Origin: Eutreptiella sp. 'Long Island Sound 2002'
Taxonomy: Eukaryota > Euglenozoa > Euglenophyceae > Eutreptiales > Eutreptiaceae
DNA: 64,000 nt
Direction of reading: 5' to 3'
Assembly: GCA_964036045.1 (NCBI GenBank)
Contig: OZ038380.1
Coordinates: forward strand, 8,703,913-8,767,912
Shown one piece after another: positions 1 to 11,841 of this stretch. The notes under the pieces are model-generated. The model was not told the origin of the DNA and ran no database searches. It saw only the letters and a list, made by a program, of their open reading frames with translations. The position numbers and the translations under genes are program-made. The first letter of the stretch is position 1, and each line of letters starts with the position of its first letter.

Positions 1-760
1 GCACAAACAGTGAGTGCAGCATTGCCGCAAAAAACACATGGTGAGACCCCAGTTTTGTGTGTAATAATGATTTACCACAGTCCAATCATGACTTCTGCAC
101 AAAGGCTGCATGGCCAAGACCGAGCCAGTTTTGGGGCACAGTGACCACAATGTGGGGCACAAACTGTGAGTGCAGCATTGCCGCAAAAAACGCATGGTGA
201 GACCCCAGTTGTGTGTGCAATAATGATTGACCACAGTCCAATCATGACTTCTGCACAAAGGCTGCATGGCCAAGACCGAGCCAGTTTTGGAGCATTGTGA
301 CCACAATGTGGGGCACAAACTGTGAGTGCAGCATTGCCGCAAAAAACATATGGTGAGACCCCAGTTTTGTGTGCAATAATGATTTACCACAGTCCAATCA
401 TGACTTCTGCACAAAGGCTGCATGGCCAAGACCGAGCCAGTTTTGGGGCACAGTGGCCACAATGTGGGGCACAAACAGTTAGTGCAGCATTGCCAGGAAA
501 AACACATGGTGAGACCCCAGTTGTGTGTGCAATAATGATTTACCACAGTCCAACTATGACTTCTGCACAAAGGCTGCATGGCCAAGACCGAGCCAGTTTT
601 GGGGCACAGTGACCACAATGTGGGGCACAAACAGTGAGTGCAGCATTGCCGCAAAAAACACATGGTTAGACCCCAGCTTTGTGTGCAATAATGATTTACC
701 ACAGTCCAACCATGACTTCTGCACAAAGGCTGCATGGCCAAGACCGAGCCAGTTTTGGAG

Positions 761-776
761 CATTGTGGCCACAATG
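761..776. other. 16-bp perfect palindrome in a monomer subtype
   Basis: The word CATTGTGGCCACAATG equals its own reverse complement. It occurs where the GAGCATTGTG block haplotype is joined to GGCCACAATG. Further examples are at 1385-1400 and in many other monomers, including several at 6-11 kb. The more common GCATTGTGACC form breaks the centre of the dyad. All monomers keep the shorter inverted repeat CCACA-A-TGTGG. Whether a protein binds here is unknown. Confidence 0.85.
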
Positions 777-1132
777 TGGGGCACAAACAGTGAGTGCAGC
801 ATTGCCGCAAAAAACACATGGTGAGACCCCAGTTTTGTGTGTAATAATGATTTACCACAGTCGAATCATGACTTCTGCACAAAGGCTGCATGGCCAAGAC
901 CCAGCCAGTTTTGGGGCACAGTGGCCACAATGTGGGGCACAAACTGTGAGTGCAGCATTGCCGCAAAAAACACATGGTTAGACCCCAGTTTTGTGTGCAA
1001 TAATGATTTACCACAGTCCAACCATGACTTCTGCACAAAGGCTGCATGGCCAAGACCGAGCCAGTTTTGGGGCACAGTGGCCACAATGTGGGGCACAAAC
1101 AGTGAGTGCAGCATTGCCGCAAAAGACACATG

Positions 1133-1288
1133 GTGAGACCCCAGTTTTGTGTGCAATAATGATTTACCACAGTCCAACCATGACTTCTGCACAAAGGCTG
1201 CATGGCCAAGACCGAGCCAGTTTTGGGGCACAGTGGCCACAATGTGGGGCACAAACAGTGAGTGCAGCATTGCCGCAAAAAACACATG
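1133..1288 (+). repeat. Representative single satellite monomer (156 bp)
   Basis: This copy is close to the array consensus and is given as a reference unit. It begins at GTGAGACCCC and ends before the next GTGAGACCCC at 1289. Internal landmarks in order are AGTTTTGTGTGCAATAATG, TACCACAGTCCAACCATG, CTTCTGCACAAAGGCTGC, AAGACCGAGCCAGTTTTGG, GGCACAGTGG, CCACAATGTGG, AACAGTGAGTGCAGCATTGC and an A-run followed by ACACATG. No CENP-B-box-like word (TTCG, then A, then CGGG in the required spacing) can be placed: the two conserved CpGs sit in ACCGAGCC and GCCGCAAA. Confidence 0.95.
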
Positions 1289-2060
1289 GTGAGACCCCAG
1301 TTTGGTGTGTAATAATGATTTACCACAGTCCAACCATGATTTCCGCACAAAGGCTGCATGGCCAAGACCGAGCCAGTTTTGGAGCATTGTGGCCACAATG
1401 TGGGGCACAAACTGTGAGTGCAGCATTGCCGCAAAAAACACATGGTGTGACCCCAGTTTTGTGTGTAATAATGATTTACCACAGTCCAACCATGACTTCT
1501 GCACAAAGGCTGCATTGCCAAGACCGAGCCAGTTTTGGGGCACAGTGGCCAAAATGTGGGGCACAAACTGTGAGTGCAGCATTGCCGCAAAAAACACATG
1601 GTGAGACCCCAGTTTTGTGTGTAATAATGATTTACCACAGTCCAATCATGACTTCTGCACAAATGCTGCATGGCCAAGACCGAGCCAGTTTTGGAGCATT
1701 GTGACCACAACGTGGGGCACAAACTGTGAGTGCAGCAATGCCGCAAAAAACACATGGTGAGACCCCAGTTTTGTGTGCAATAATGATTTACCACAGTCCA
1801 ACCATGACTTCTGCACAAAGGCTGCATGGCCAAGACCGAGCCAGTTTTGGGGCACAGTGGCCACAATGTGGGGCACAAACTGTGAGTGCAGCATTGCCGG
1901 GAAAAACACATGGTGAGACCCCAGTTGTGTGTGCAATAATGATTTACCACAGTCCAACCATGACTTCTGCACAAAGGCTGCATGGCCAAGACCGAGCCAG
2001 TTTTGGGGCACAGTGGCCACAATGTGGGGCACAAACAGTGAGTGCAGCATTGCCGCAAAA

Positions 2061-4552
2061 GAAACATGGTGAGACCCCAGTTGTGTGCAATAATGATTTA
2101 CCACAGTCCAACCATGACTTCTGCACAAAGGCTGCATGGCCAAGACCGAGCCAGTTTTGGGTCACAGTGGCCACAATGTGGGGCACAAACAGTGAGTGCA
2201 GCATTGCCGCAAAAAACACATGGTGAGACCCCAGTTTTGTGTGCAATAATGATTTACCACAGTCCAACCATGATTTCTGCACAAAGGCTGCATGGCCAAG
2301 ACCGAGCCAGTTTTGGAGCATTGTGACCACAATGTGGGGCACAAACTGTGAGTGCAGCATTGCCGCAAAAAACATATGGTGTGACCCCAGTTTTGTGTGC
2401 AATAATGATTTACCACAGTCCAACCATGACTTCTGCACAAAGGCTGCATTGCCAAGACCGAGCCAGTTTTGGGGCACAGTGGCCACAATGTGGGGCACAA
2501 ACAGTGAGTGCAGCATTGCCGCAAAACACACATGGTGAGACCCCAGTTTTGTGTGTAATAAGGATTTACCACAGTCCAATCATGACTTCTGCACAAAGGC
2601 TGCATGGCCAAGACCGAGCCAGTTTTGGAGCATTGTGACCACAATGTGGGGCACAAACAGTGAGTGCAGCAATGCCGCAAAAAACACATGCTGAGACCCC
2701 AGTTTTGTGTGCAATAATGATTTACCACAGTCCAATCATGACTTCTGCACAAAGGCTGCATGGCCAAGACCGAGCCAGTATTGGGGCACAGTGGCCACAA
2801 TGTGGGGCACAAACTGTGAGTGCAGCATTGCCGGGAAAAACACATGGTGAGACCCCAGTTGTGTGTGCAATAATGATTTACCACAGTCCAACCATGACTT
2901 CTGCACAAAGGCTGCATTACCAAGACCGAGCCAGTTTTGGGGCACAGTGGCCACAATGGGGGGCACAAACAGTGAGTGCAGTATTGCCGCAAAAAACACA
3001 TGGTGAGACCCCTGTTTTGTGTGCAATAATGATTTACCACAGTCCAACCATGATTTCTGCACAAAGGCTGCATGGCCAAGACCGAGCCAGTTTTGGAGCA
3101 TTGTGACCACAATGCGGGGCACAAACTGTGAGTGCAGCATTGCGGCAAAAAACACATGGTTAGACCCCAGTTTTGTGTGCAATTATGATTTACCACAGTC
3201 GAACCATGAATTCTGCACAAAGGCTGCATGGCCAAGACCGAGCCGGTTTTGGGGCACAGTGGCCAAAATGTGGGGCACAAACAGTGAGTGCAGCATTGCC
3301 GCAAAAGACACATGGTGAGACCCCAGTTGTGTGCAATAATGATTTACCACAGTCCAACCATGACTTCTGCACAAAGGCTGCATGGCCAAGACCGAGCCAG
3401 TTTTGGGTCACAGTGGCCACAATGTGGGGCACAAACAGTGAGTGCAGCATTGCCGCAAAAAACACATGGTGAGACCCCAGTTTTGTGTGCAATAATGATT
3501 TACCACAGTCCAACCATGATTTCTGCACAAAGCCTGCATGGCCAAGACCGACCCAGTTTTGGAGCATTGTGACCACAATGTGGGGCACAAACTGTGAGTG
3601 CAGCATTGCCGCAAAAAACATATGGTGTGACCCCAGTTTTGTGTGCAATAATGATTTACCACAGTCCAACCATGACTTCTGCACAAAGGCTGCATTGCCA
3701 AGACCGAGCCAGTTTTGGGGCACAGTGGCCACAATGTGGGGCACAAACAGTGAGTGCAGCATTGCCGCAAAAAACACATGGTGAGACCCGAGTTTTGTGT
3801 GTAATAAGGATTTACCACAGTCCAATCATGACTTCTGCACAAAGGCTGCATGGCCAAGACCGAGCCAGTTTTGGAGCATTGTGACCACAATGTGGGGCAC
3901 AAACAGTGAGTGCAGCAATGCCGCAAAAAACACATGCTGAGACCCCAGTTTTGTGTGCAATAATGATTTACCACAGTCCAATCATGACTTCTGCACAAAG
4001 GCTGCATGGCCAAGACCGAGCCAGTATTGGGGCACAGTGGCCACAATGTGGGGCACAAACTGTGAGTGCAGCATTGCCGGGAAAAACACATGGTGAGACC
4101 CCAGTTGTGTGTGCAATAATGATTTACCACAGTCCAACCATGACTTCTGCACAAAGGCTGCATTACCAAGACCGAGCCAGTTTTGGGGCACAGTGGCCAC
4201 AATGGGGGGCACAAACAGTGAGTGCAGTATTGCCGCAAAAAACACATGGTGAGACCCCTGTTTTGTGTGCAATAATGATTTACCACAGTCCAACCATGAT
4301 TTCTGCACAAAGGCTGCATGGCCAAGACCGAGCCAGTTTTGGAGCATTGTGACCACAATGCGGGGCACAAACTGTGAGTGCAGCATTGCGGCAAAAAACA
4401 CATGGTTAGACCCCAGTTTTGTGTGCAATTATGATTTACCACAGTCGAACCATGAATTCTGCACAAAGGCTGCATGGCCAAGACCGAGCCGGTTTTGGGG
4501 CACAGTGGCCAAAATGTGGGGCACAAACAGTGAGTGCAGCATTGCCGCAAAA
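2061..4552 (+). repeat. Tandem duplication of an 8-monomer, 1246-bp unit
   Basis: Positions 2061-3306 and 3307-4552 match at an offset of 1246, which is 8 x 156 minus 2. The missing two bases lie in the shared TTGTGTGCAATAATG variant (2091 region and 3337 region), where GTGTGTGC lost one GT. Other shared rare variants are TTTTGGGTCACAGTGG, GCAGCAATGCCG, GAGCCAGTATTGG, ACAATGGGGGGCAC and GTGCAATTATG. A few substitutions separate the copies, for example at the 2288/3534 region (AAAGGCTG versus AAAGCCTG). Edges are placed where similarity drops and are uncertain by some tens of bases. Confidence 0.9.
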
Positions 4553-7500
4553 AAAACATGTTGAGACCCCAGTTTTGTGTGTAATGATGATTTACCACAG
4601 TCCAATCATGACTTCTGCACAAAGGCTGCATGGCCAAGACCGAGCCAGTTTTGGAGCATTGTGACCACAATGTGGGGCACAAACTGTGAGTGCAGCATTG
4701 CCGCAAAAAACACATGTTGAGACCCCAGTTGTGTGTGCAATAATGATTTACCACAGTCCAACCATGACTTCTGCACAAAGGCTGCATGGCCAAGACCGAG
4801 CCAGTTTTGGAGCATTGTGACCACAATGTGGGGCACAAACTGTGAGTGCAGCATTGCCGCAAAAACGACATGGTGAGACCCCAGTTTTGTGTGTAATAAT
4901 GATTTACCACAGTCCAACAATGACTTCTGCACAAAGGCTGCATGGCCAAGACCGAGCCAGTTTTGGGGCACAGTGGCCACAATGTGGGGCACAAACAGTG
5001 AGTGCAGCATTGCCGCAAAAGACACATGGTGAGACCCCAGTTGTGTGTGCAATAATGATTTACCACAGTCCAACCATGACTTCTGCACAAAGGCTGCATG
5101 GCCAAGACCGAGCCAGTTTTGGGGCACAGTGGCCACAATGTGGGGCACAAACAGTGAGTGCAGCATTGCCGCAAAAAACACATGCTGAGACCCCAGTTTT
5201 GTGTGCAATAATGATTTACCACAGTCCAACCATGATTTCTGCACAAAGGCTGCATGGGCAAGACCGAGCCAGTTTTGGAGCATTGTGACCACAATGTGGG
5301 GCACAAACAGTGAGTGCAGCATTGCCGCAAAAAACACATGGTGTGACCCCAGTTTTGTGTGCAATAATGATTTACCACAGTCCAACCATGACTTCTGCAC
5401 AAAGGCTGCATGGCCAAGACCGCGCCAGTTTTGGGGCACAGTGGCCACAATGTGGGGCACAAACTGTGAGTGCAGCATTGCCGCAAAAAACACATGGTGA
5501 GACCCCAGTTTTGTGTGTAATAATGATTTACCACAGTCCAACCATGACTTCTGCACAAAGGCTGCATGGCCAAGACCGAGCCAGTTCTGGGGCACAGTGG
5601 CCAGAATGTGGGGCACAAACAGTGAGTGCAGCATTGCCGCAAAAAACACATGGTGAGACCCCAGTTTTGTGTGCAATAATGATTTACCACAGTCGAACCA
5701 TGATTTCTGCACAAAGGCTGCATGGCCAAGACCGAGCCAGTTTTGGGGCACAGTGGCCACAATGTGGGGCACAAACAGTGAGTGCAGCATTGCCGCAAAA
5801 GACACATGGTGAGACCCCAGTTGTGTGTGCAATAATGATTTACCACAGTCCAACAATGACTTCTGCACAAAGGCTGCATGGCCAAGACCGAGCCAGTTTT
5901 GAAGCATTGTGACCACGATGAGGGGCACAAACTGTGAGTGCAGCATTGCCGCAAAAAACACATGGTTAGACCCCAGTTGTGTGTGCAATAATGATTTACC
6001 ACAGTCCAATCATGACCTCTGCACAAAGGCTGCATGGCCAAGCCCGAGCCAGTTTTGGGGCACAGTGGCCACAATGTGGGGCACAAGCAGTGAGTGCAGC
6101 ATTGCCGCAAAAAATACATGATGAGACCCCAGTTTTGTGTGTAATAATGATTTACCACAGTCCAACCATGACTTCTGCACAAAGGCTGCATGGCCAAGAC
6201 CGAGCCAGTTTTGGGGCATTGTGACCACAATGTGGGGCACAAACTGTGAGTGCAGCATTGCCGCAAAAAACACATGCTGAGACCCGAGTTTTTCATGTGT
6301 AATAATGATTTACCACAGTCCAACCATGACTTCTGCACAAAGGCTGCATGGCCAAGACCGAGCCAGTTTTGGAGCATTGTGGCCACAATGTGGGGCACAA
6401 ACTGTGAGTGCAGCATTGCCGCAAAAAACATATGGTGAGGCCCCAGTTTTGTGTGCAATAATGATTTACCACAGTCAAATGATGACTTCTGCACAAAGGC
6501 TGCATGGCCAAGACCGAGCCAGTTTTGGAGCATTGTGACCACAATGTGGGGCACAAACTGTGAGTGCAGCATTGCCGCAAAAAACACATGGTGAGACCCG
6601 AGTTTTGTGTGTAATAATGATTTACCACAGTCCAACCATGACTTCTGCACAAAAGGTGCATGGCCAGGACCGAGCCAGTTTTGGAGCATTGTGACCACAA
6701 TGTGGGGCACAAACTGTGAGTGCAGCATTGCCGCAAAAAACATATGGTGAGGCCCGAGTTTTGTGTGTAATAATGATTTACCACAGTCCAACCATGACTT
6801 CTGCACAAAGGCTGCATGGCCAAGACCGAGCCAGTTTTGGAGCATTGTGGCCACAATGTGGGGCACAAACAGTGAGTGCAGCATTGCCGCAAAAAACACA
6901 TGGTGAGACCCCAGTTTTGTGTGCAATAATGATTTACCAAAGTCCAACCATGACTTCTGCACAAAGGCTGCATGGCCAAGACCGAGCCAGTTTTGGGGCA
7001 CAGTGGCCACAATGTGGGGCACAAACAGTGAGTGCAGCATTGCCGCAAAAAACACATGGTGAGGCCCCAGTTTTGTGTGTAATAATGATTTACCACAGTC
7101 CAACCATGACTTCTGCACAAAGGCTGCATGGCCAAGACCGAGCCAGTTTTGGAGCATTGTGACCACAATGTGGGGCACAAACTGTGAGTGCAGCATTGCC
7201 GCAAAAAACATATGGTGAGGCCCCTGTTTTGTGTGTAATAATGATTTACCAAAGCCCAACCATGACTTCTGCACAAAGGCTGCATGGCCAAGACCGAGCC
7301 AGTTTTGGGGCACAGTGGCCACAATGTGGGGCACAAACAGTGAGTGCAGCATTGCCGCAAAAAACACATGGTGAGACCCCAGTTTTGTGTGCAATAATGA
7401 TTTACCAAAGTCCAACCATGACTTCTGCACAAAGGCTCCATGGCCAAGACCGAGCCAGTTTTGGAGCACAGTGGCCACAATGTGGGGCACAAACAGTGAT

Positions 7501-7664
7501 TGCAGCATTGCCGCAAAAAACACATGCTGAGACCCCTGTTTTGTGTGTAATAATGATTTACCACAGTCCAACTATGACTTCTGCACAAAGGCTGCATGGC
7601 CAAGACCGAGCCAGTTTTGGAGCATTGTGGCCACAATGTGGGGCACAAACAGTGAGTGCAGCAT
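4553..7664 (+). repeat. Satellite, heterogeneous monomers
   Basis: About 20 monomers with no long repeat unit evident by eye. One monomer near 6290 carries a small insertion, GAGTTTTTCATGTGTAA, in place of GAGTTTTGTGTGTAA. From about 6.3 kb the CATATGGTGAGGCCCC subtype becomes frequent. No gene or other element is seen. Confidence 0.75.
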
Positions 7665-9867
7665 TGCCGCGAAAAACACATGCTGAGACCCGAGTTTTGT
7701 GTGCAAAAATGATTTACCACAGTCCAATCATGACTTCTGCACAAAGGCTGCATGGCCAAGACCGAGCCAGTTTTGGGGCACAGTGGCCACAATGTGGGGC
7801 ACAAACTGTGAGTGCAGCATTGCCGCAAAAAACACATGGTGAGACCACAGTTTTGTGTGTAATAATGATTTACCACAGTCCAATCATGACTTCTGCACAA
7901 AGGCTGCATGGCCAAGACCGAGCCAGTTTTGGGGCACAGTGACCACAATGTGGGGCACAAACTGTGAGTGCAGCATTGCCGCAAAAAACGCATGGTGAGA
8001 CCCCAGTTTTGTGTGCAATAATGATTTACCACAGTCCAACCATGACTTCTGCACAAAGGCTGCATGGCCAAGACCGAGCCAGTTTTGGAGCATTGTGGCC
8101 ACAATGTGGGGCACAAACTGTGAGTGCAGCATTGCCGCAAAAAACACATGGTGAGACCCCAGTTTTGTGTGTAATAATGATTTACCACAGTCGAATCATG
8201 ACTTCTGCACAAAGGCTGCATGGCCAAGACCGAGCCAGTTTTGGGGCACAGTGGCCACAATGTGGGGCACAAACAGTGAGTGCAGCATTGCCGCAAAAAA
8301 CACATGGTTAGACCCCAGTTTTGTGTGCAATAATGATTTACCACAGTCCAACCATGACTTCTGCACAAAGGCTGCATGGCCAAGACCGAGCCAGTTTTGG
8401 GGCACAGTGGCCACAATGTGGGGCACAAACTGTGAGTGCAGCATTGCCGCGAAAAACACATGCTGAGACCCGAGTTTTGTGTGCAAAAATGATTTACCAC
8501 AGTCCAACCATGACTTCTGTACAAAGGCTGCATGGCCAAGACCGAGCCAGTTTTGGGGCACAGTGGCCACAATGTGGGGCACAAACTGTGAGTGCAGCAT
8601 TGCCGCAAAAAACACATGGTGAGACCACAGTTTTGTGTGTAATAATGATTTACTACAGTCCAATCATGACTTCTGCACAAAGGCTGCATGGCCAAGACCG
8701 AGCCAGTTTTGGGGCACAGTGACCACAATGTGGGGCACAAACTGTGAGTGCAGCATTGCCGCAAAAAACGCATGGTGAGACTTCAGTTTTGTGTGCAATA
8801 ATGATTTACCACAGTCCAACCATGACTTCTGCACAAAGGCTGCATGGCCAAGACCGAGCCAGTTTTGGGGCACAGTGGCCACAATGTGGGGCACAAACTG
8901 TGAGTGCAGCATTGCCGCGAAAAACACATGCTGAGACCCGAGTTTTGTGTGCAAAAATGATTTACCACAGTCCAATCATGACTTCTGCACAAAGGCTGCA
9001 TGGCCAAGACCGAGCCAGTTTTGGGGCACAGTGGCCACAATGTGGGGCACAAACTGTGAGTGCAGCATTGCCGCAAAAAACACATGGTGAGACCACAGTT
9101 TTGTGTGTAATAATGATTTACCACAGTCCAATCATGACTTCTGCACAAAGGCTGCATGGCCAAGACCGAGCCAGTTTTGGGGCACAGTGACCACAATGTG
9201 GGGCACAAACTGTGAGTGCAGCATTGCCGCAAAAAACGCATGGTGAGACCCCAGTTTTGTGTGCAATAATGATTTACCACAGTCCAACCATGACTTCTGC
9301 ACAAAGGCTGCATGGCCAAGACCGAGCCAGTTTTGGAGCATTGTGGCCACAATGTGGGGCACAAACTGTGAGTGCAGCATTGCCGCAAAAAACACATGGT
9401 GAGACCCCAGTTTTGTGTGTAATAATGATTTACCACAGTCGAATCATGACTTCTGCACAAAGGCTGCATGGCCAAGACCGAGCCAGTTTTGGGGCACAGT
9501 GGCCACAATGTGGGGCACAAACAGTGAGTGCAGCATTGCCGCAAAAAACACATGGTTAGACCCCAGTTTTGTGTGCAATAATGATTTACCACAGTCCAAT
9601 CATGACTTCTGCACAAAGGCTGCATGGCCAAGACCGAGCCAGTTTTGGGGCACAGTGGCCACAATGTGGGGCACAAACTGTGAGTGCAGCATTGCCGCGA
9701 AAAACACATGCTGAGACCCGAGTTTTGTGTGCAAAAATGATTTACCACAGTCCAACCATGACTTCTGTACAAAGGCTGCATGGCCAAGACCGAGCCAGTT
9801 TTGGGGCACAGTGGCCACAATGTGGGGCACAAACTGTGAGTGCAGCATTGCCGCAAAAAACACATGG
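7665..9867 (+). repeat. Period-8 (1248-bp) repeated satellite segment
   Basis: The block starting near 7665 recurs 1248 bases later, exactly 8 x 156, from about 8913 to 9867. Shared rare variants are GCTGAGACCCGAG followed by GTGCAAAAATGATTTACC, GAGACCACAGTTTTG, and the GACTTCTGTACAAAGG variant at about 8514 and 9762. The same GTGCAAAAATG variant also appears near 10,670 and 11,290, so this block has been copied further downstream. Confidence 0.82.
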
Positions 9868-11841
9868 TTAGACTCCTGTTTTGTGTGTAATAATGATTTA
9901 CCACAGTCCAACCATGACTTCTGCACAAAGGCTGCATGGCCAAGACCGAGCCAGTTTTGGGGCACAGTGACCACAATGTGGGGCACAAACTGTGAGTGCA
10001 GCATTGCCGCAAAAAACGCATGGTGAGACCCCTGTTGTGTGTGCAATAATGATTTACCACAGTCCAACCATGACTTCTGCACAAAGGCTGCATGGCCAAC
10101 ACCGAGCCAGTTTTGGAGCATTGTGACCACAATGAGGGGCACAAACTGTGAGTGCAGCATTGCCGCAAAAAACATATGGTGAGGCCCCAGTTTTGTGTGT
10201 AATAATGATTTACCACAGTCCAACCATGACTTCTGCACAAAGGCTGCATGGCCAAGACCGAGCCAGTTTTGGAGCATTGTGGCCACAATGTGGGGCACAA
10301 ACAGTGAGTGCAGCATTGCCGCAAAAAACACATGCTGAGACCCCTGTTTTGTGTGTAATAATGATTTACCACAGTCCAACCATGACTTCTGCACAAAGGC
10401 TGCATGGCCAAGACCGAGCCAGTTTTGGGGCACAGTGGCCACAATGTGGGGCACAAACAGTGAGTGCAGCATTGCCGCAAAAAACACATGGTGAGGCCCC
10501 AGTTTTGTGTGTAATAATGATTTACCACAGTCCAACTATGACTTCTGCACAAAGGCTGCATGGCCAAGACCGAGCCAGTTTTGGAGCATTGTGGCCACAA
10601 TGTGGGGCACAAACAGTGAGTGCAGCATTGCCGCGAAAAACACATGCTGACACCCGAGTTTTGTGTGCAAAAATGATTTACCACAGTCCAACCATGACTT
10701 CTGTACAAAGGCTGCATGGCCAAGACCGAGCCAGTTTTGGGGCACAGTGGCCACAATGTGGGGCACAAACTGTGAGTGCAGCATTGCCGCAAAAAACACA
10801 TGGTGAGACCACAGTTTTGTGTGTAATAATGATTTACCACAGTCCAATCATGACTTCTGCACAAAGGCTGCATGGCCAAGACCGAGCCAGTTTTGGAGCA
10901 TTGTGACCACAATGTGGGGCACAAACTGTGAGTGCAGCATAGCCGCAAAAAACGCATGGTGAGACCCCAGTTTTGTGTGTAATAATGATTTACCACAGTC
11001 GAATCATGACTTCTGCACAAAGGCTGCATGGCCAAGACCGAGCCAGTTTTGGGGCACAGTGGCCACAATGTGGGGCACAAACAGTGAGTGCAGCATTGCC
11101 GCAAAAAACACATGGTGAGACCCGAGTTTTGTGTGTAATAATGATTTACCACAGTCCAACTATGACTTCTGCACAAAGGCTGCATGGCCAAGACCGAGCC
11201 AGTTTTGGAGCATTGTGGCCACAATGTGGGGCACAAACAGTGAGTGCAGCATTGCCGCGAAAAACACATGCTGAGACCCGAGTTTTGTGTGCAAAAATGA
11301 TTTACCACAGTCCAACCATGACTTCTGTACAAAGGCTGCATGGCCAAGACCGAGCCAGTTTTGGGGCACAGTGGCCACAATGTGGGGCACAAACTGTGAG
11401 TGCAGCATTGCCGCAAAAAACACATGGTGAGACCACAGTTTTGTGTGTAATAATGATTTACCACAGTCCAATCATGACTTCTGCACAAAGGCTGCATGGC
11501 CAAGACCGAGCCAGTTTTGGGGCACAGTGGCCACAATGTGGGGCACAAACAGTGAGTGCAGCATTGCCGCAAAAAACACATGGTTAGACCCCAGTTTTGT
11601 GTGCAATAATGATTTACCACAGTCCAATCATGACTTCTGCACAAAGGCTGCATGGCCAAGACCGAGCCAGTTTTGGGGCACAGTGGCCACAATGTGGGGC
11701 ACAAACAGTTAGTGCAGCATTGCCAGGAAAAACACATGGTGAGACCCCAGTTGTGTGTGCAATAATGATTTACCACAGTCCAACTATGACTTCTGCACAA
11801 AGGCTGCATGGCCAAGACCGAGCCAGTTTTGGGGCACAGTG
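9868..11841 (+). repeat. Satellite, mixed monomers with copied fragments
   Basis: About 12-13 monomers. A four-monomer (624 bp) spacing links the GCAAAAATG/CTTCTGTACAAAGG variants near 10,670 and 11,290. The end of the segment carries the block that is identical to about 356-666. No non-satellite sequence is present. Confidence 0.7.

Larger units (their letters stand above)
1..2060 (+). repeat. Satellite, heterogeneous monomers, no clear HOR seen
   Basis: About 13 monomers of mixed subtype. The window starts inside a monomer at GCACAAACAGTGAG. The stretch at about 356-666 is identical by eye to 11586-11896, including the rare ACAGTTAGTGCAGC and TTGCCAGGAAAAACAC variants. Nothing other than satellite is seen. 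Confidence 0.8.

Noticed and set aside
1133-1288. A CENP-B box in the monomer
   Set aside because: The box needs two CpG-containing words at fixed spacing. The monomer's two CpGs, in ACCGAGCC and GCCGCAAA, do not fit.
991-1704. Plus-strand open frames of 60-470 codons starting at ATGAGTGCAGC-like or ATGTGTGCAA-like sites
   Set aside because: They open and close simply according to whether a monomer carries TGA or TTA/TGT, or CAGTGG or CAGTGA. They are shadows of the satellite.
3408-7571. A minus-strand open frame of about 1387 codons
   Set aside because: Same satellite translated. The frame changes midway from one repeat peptide to another at an indel, which a real repeat protein would not tolerate.
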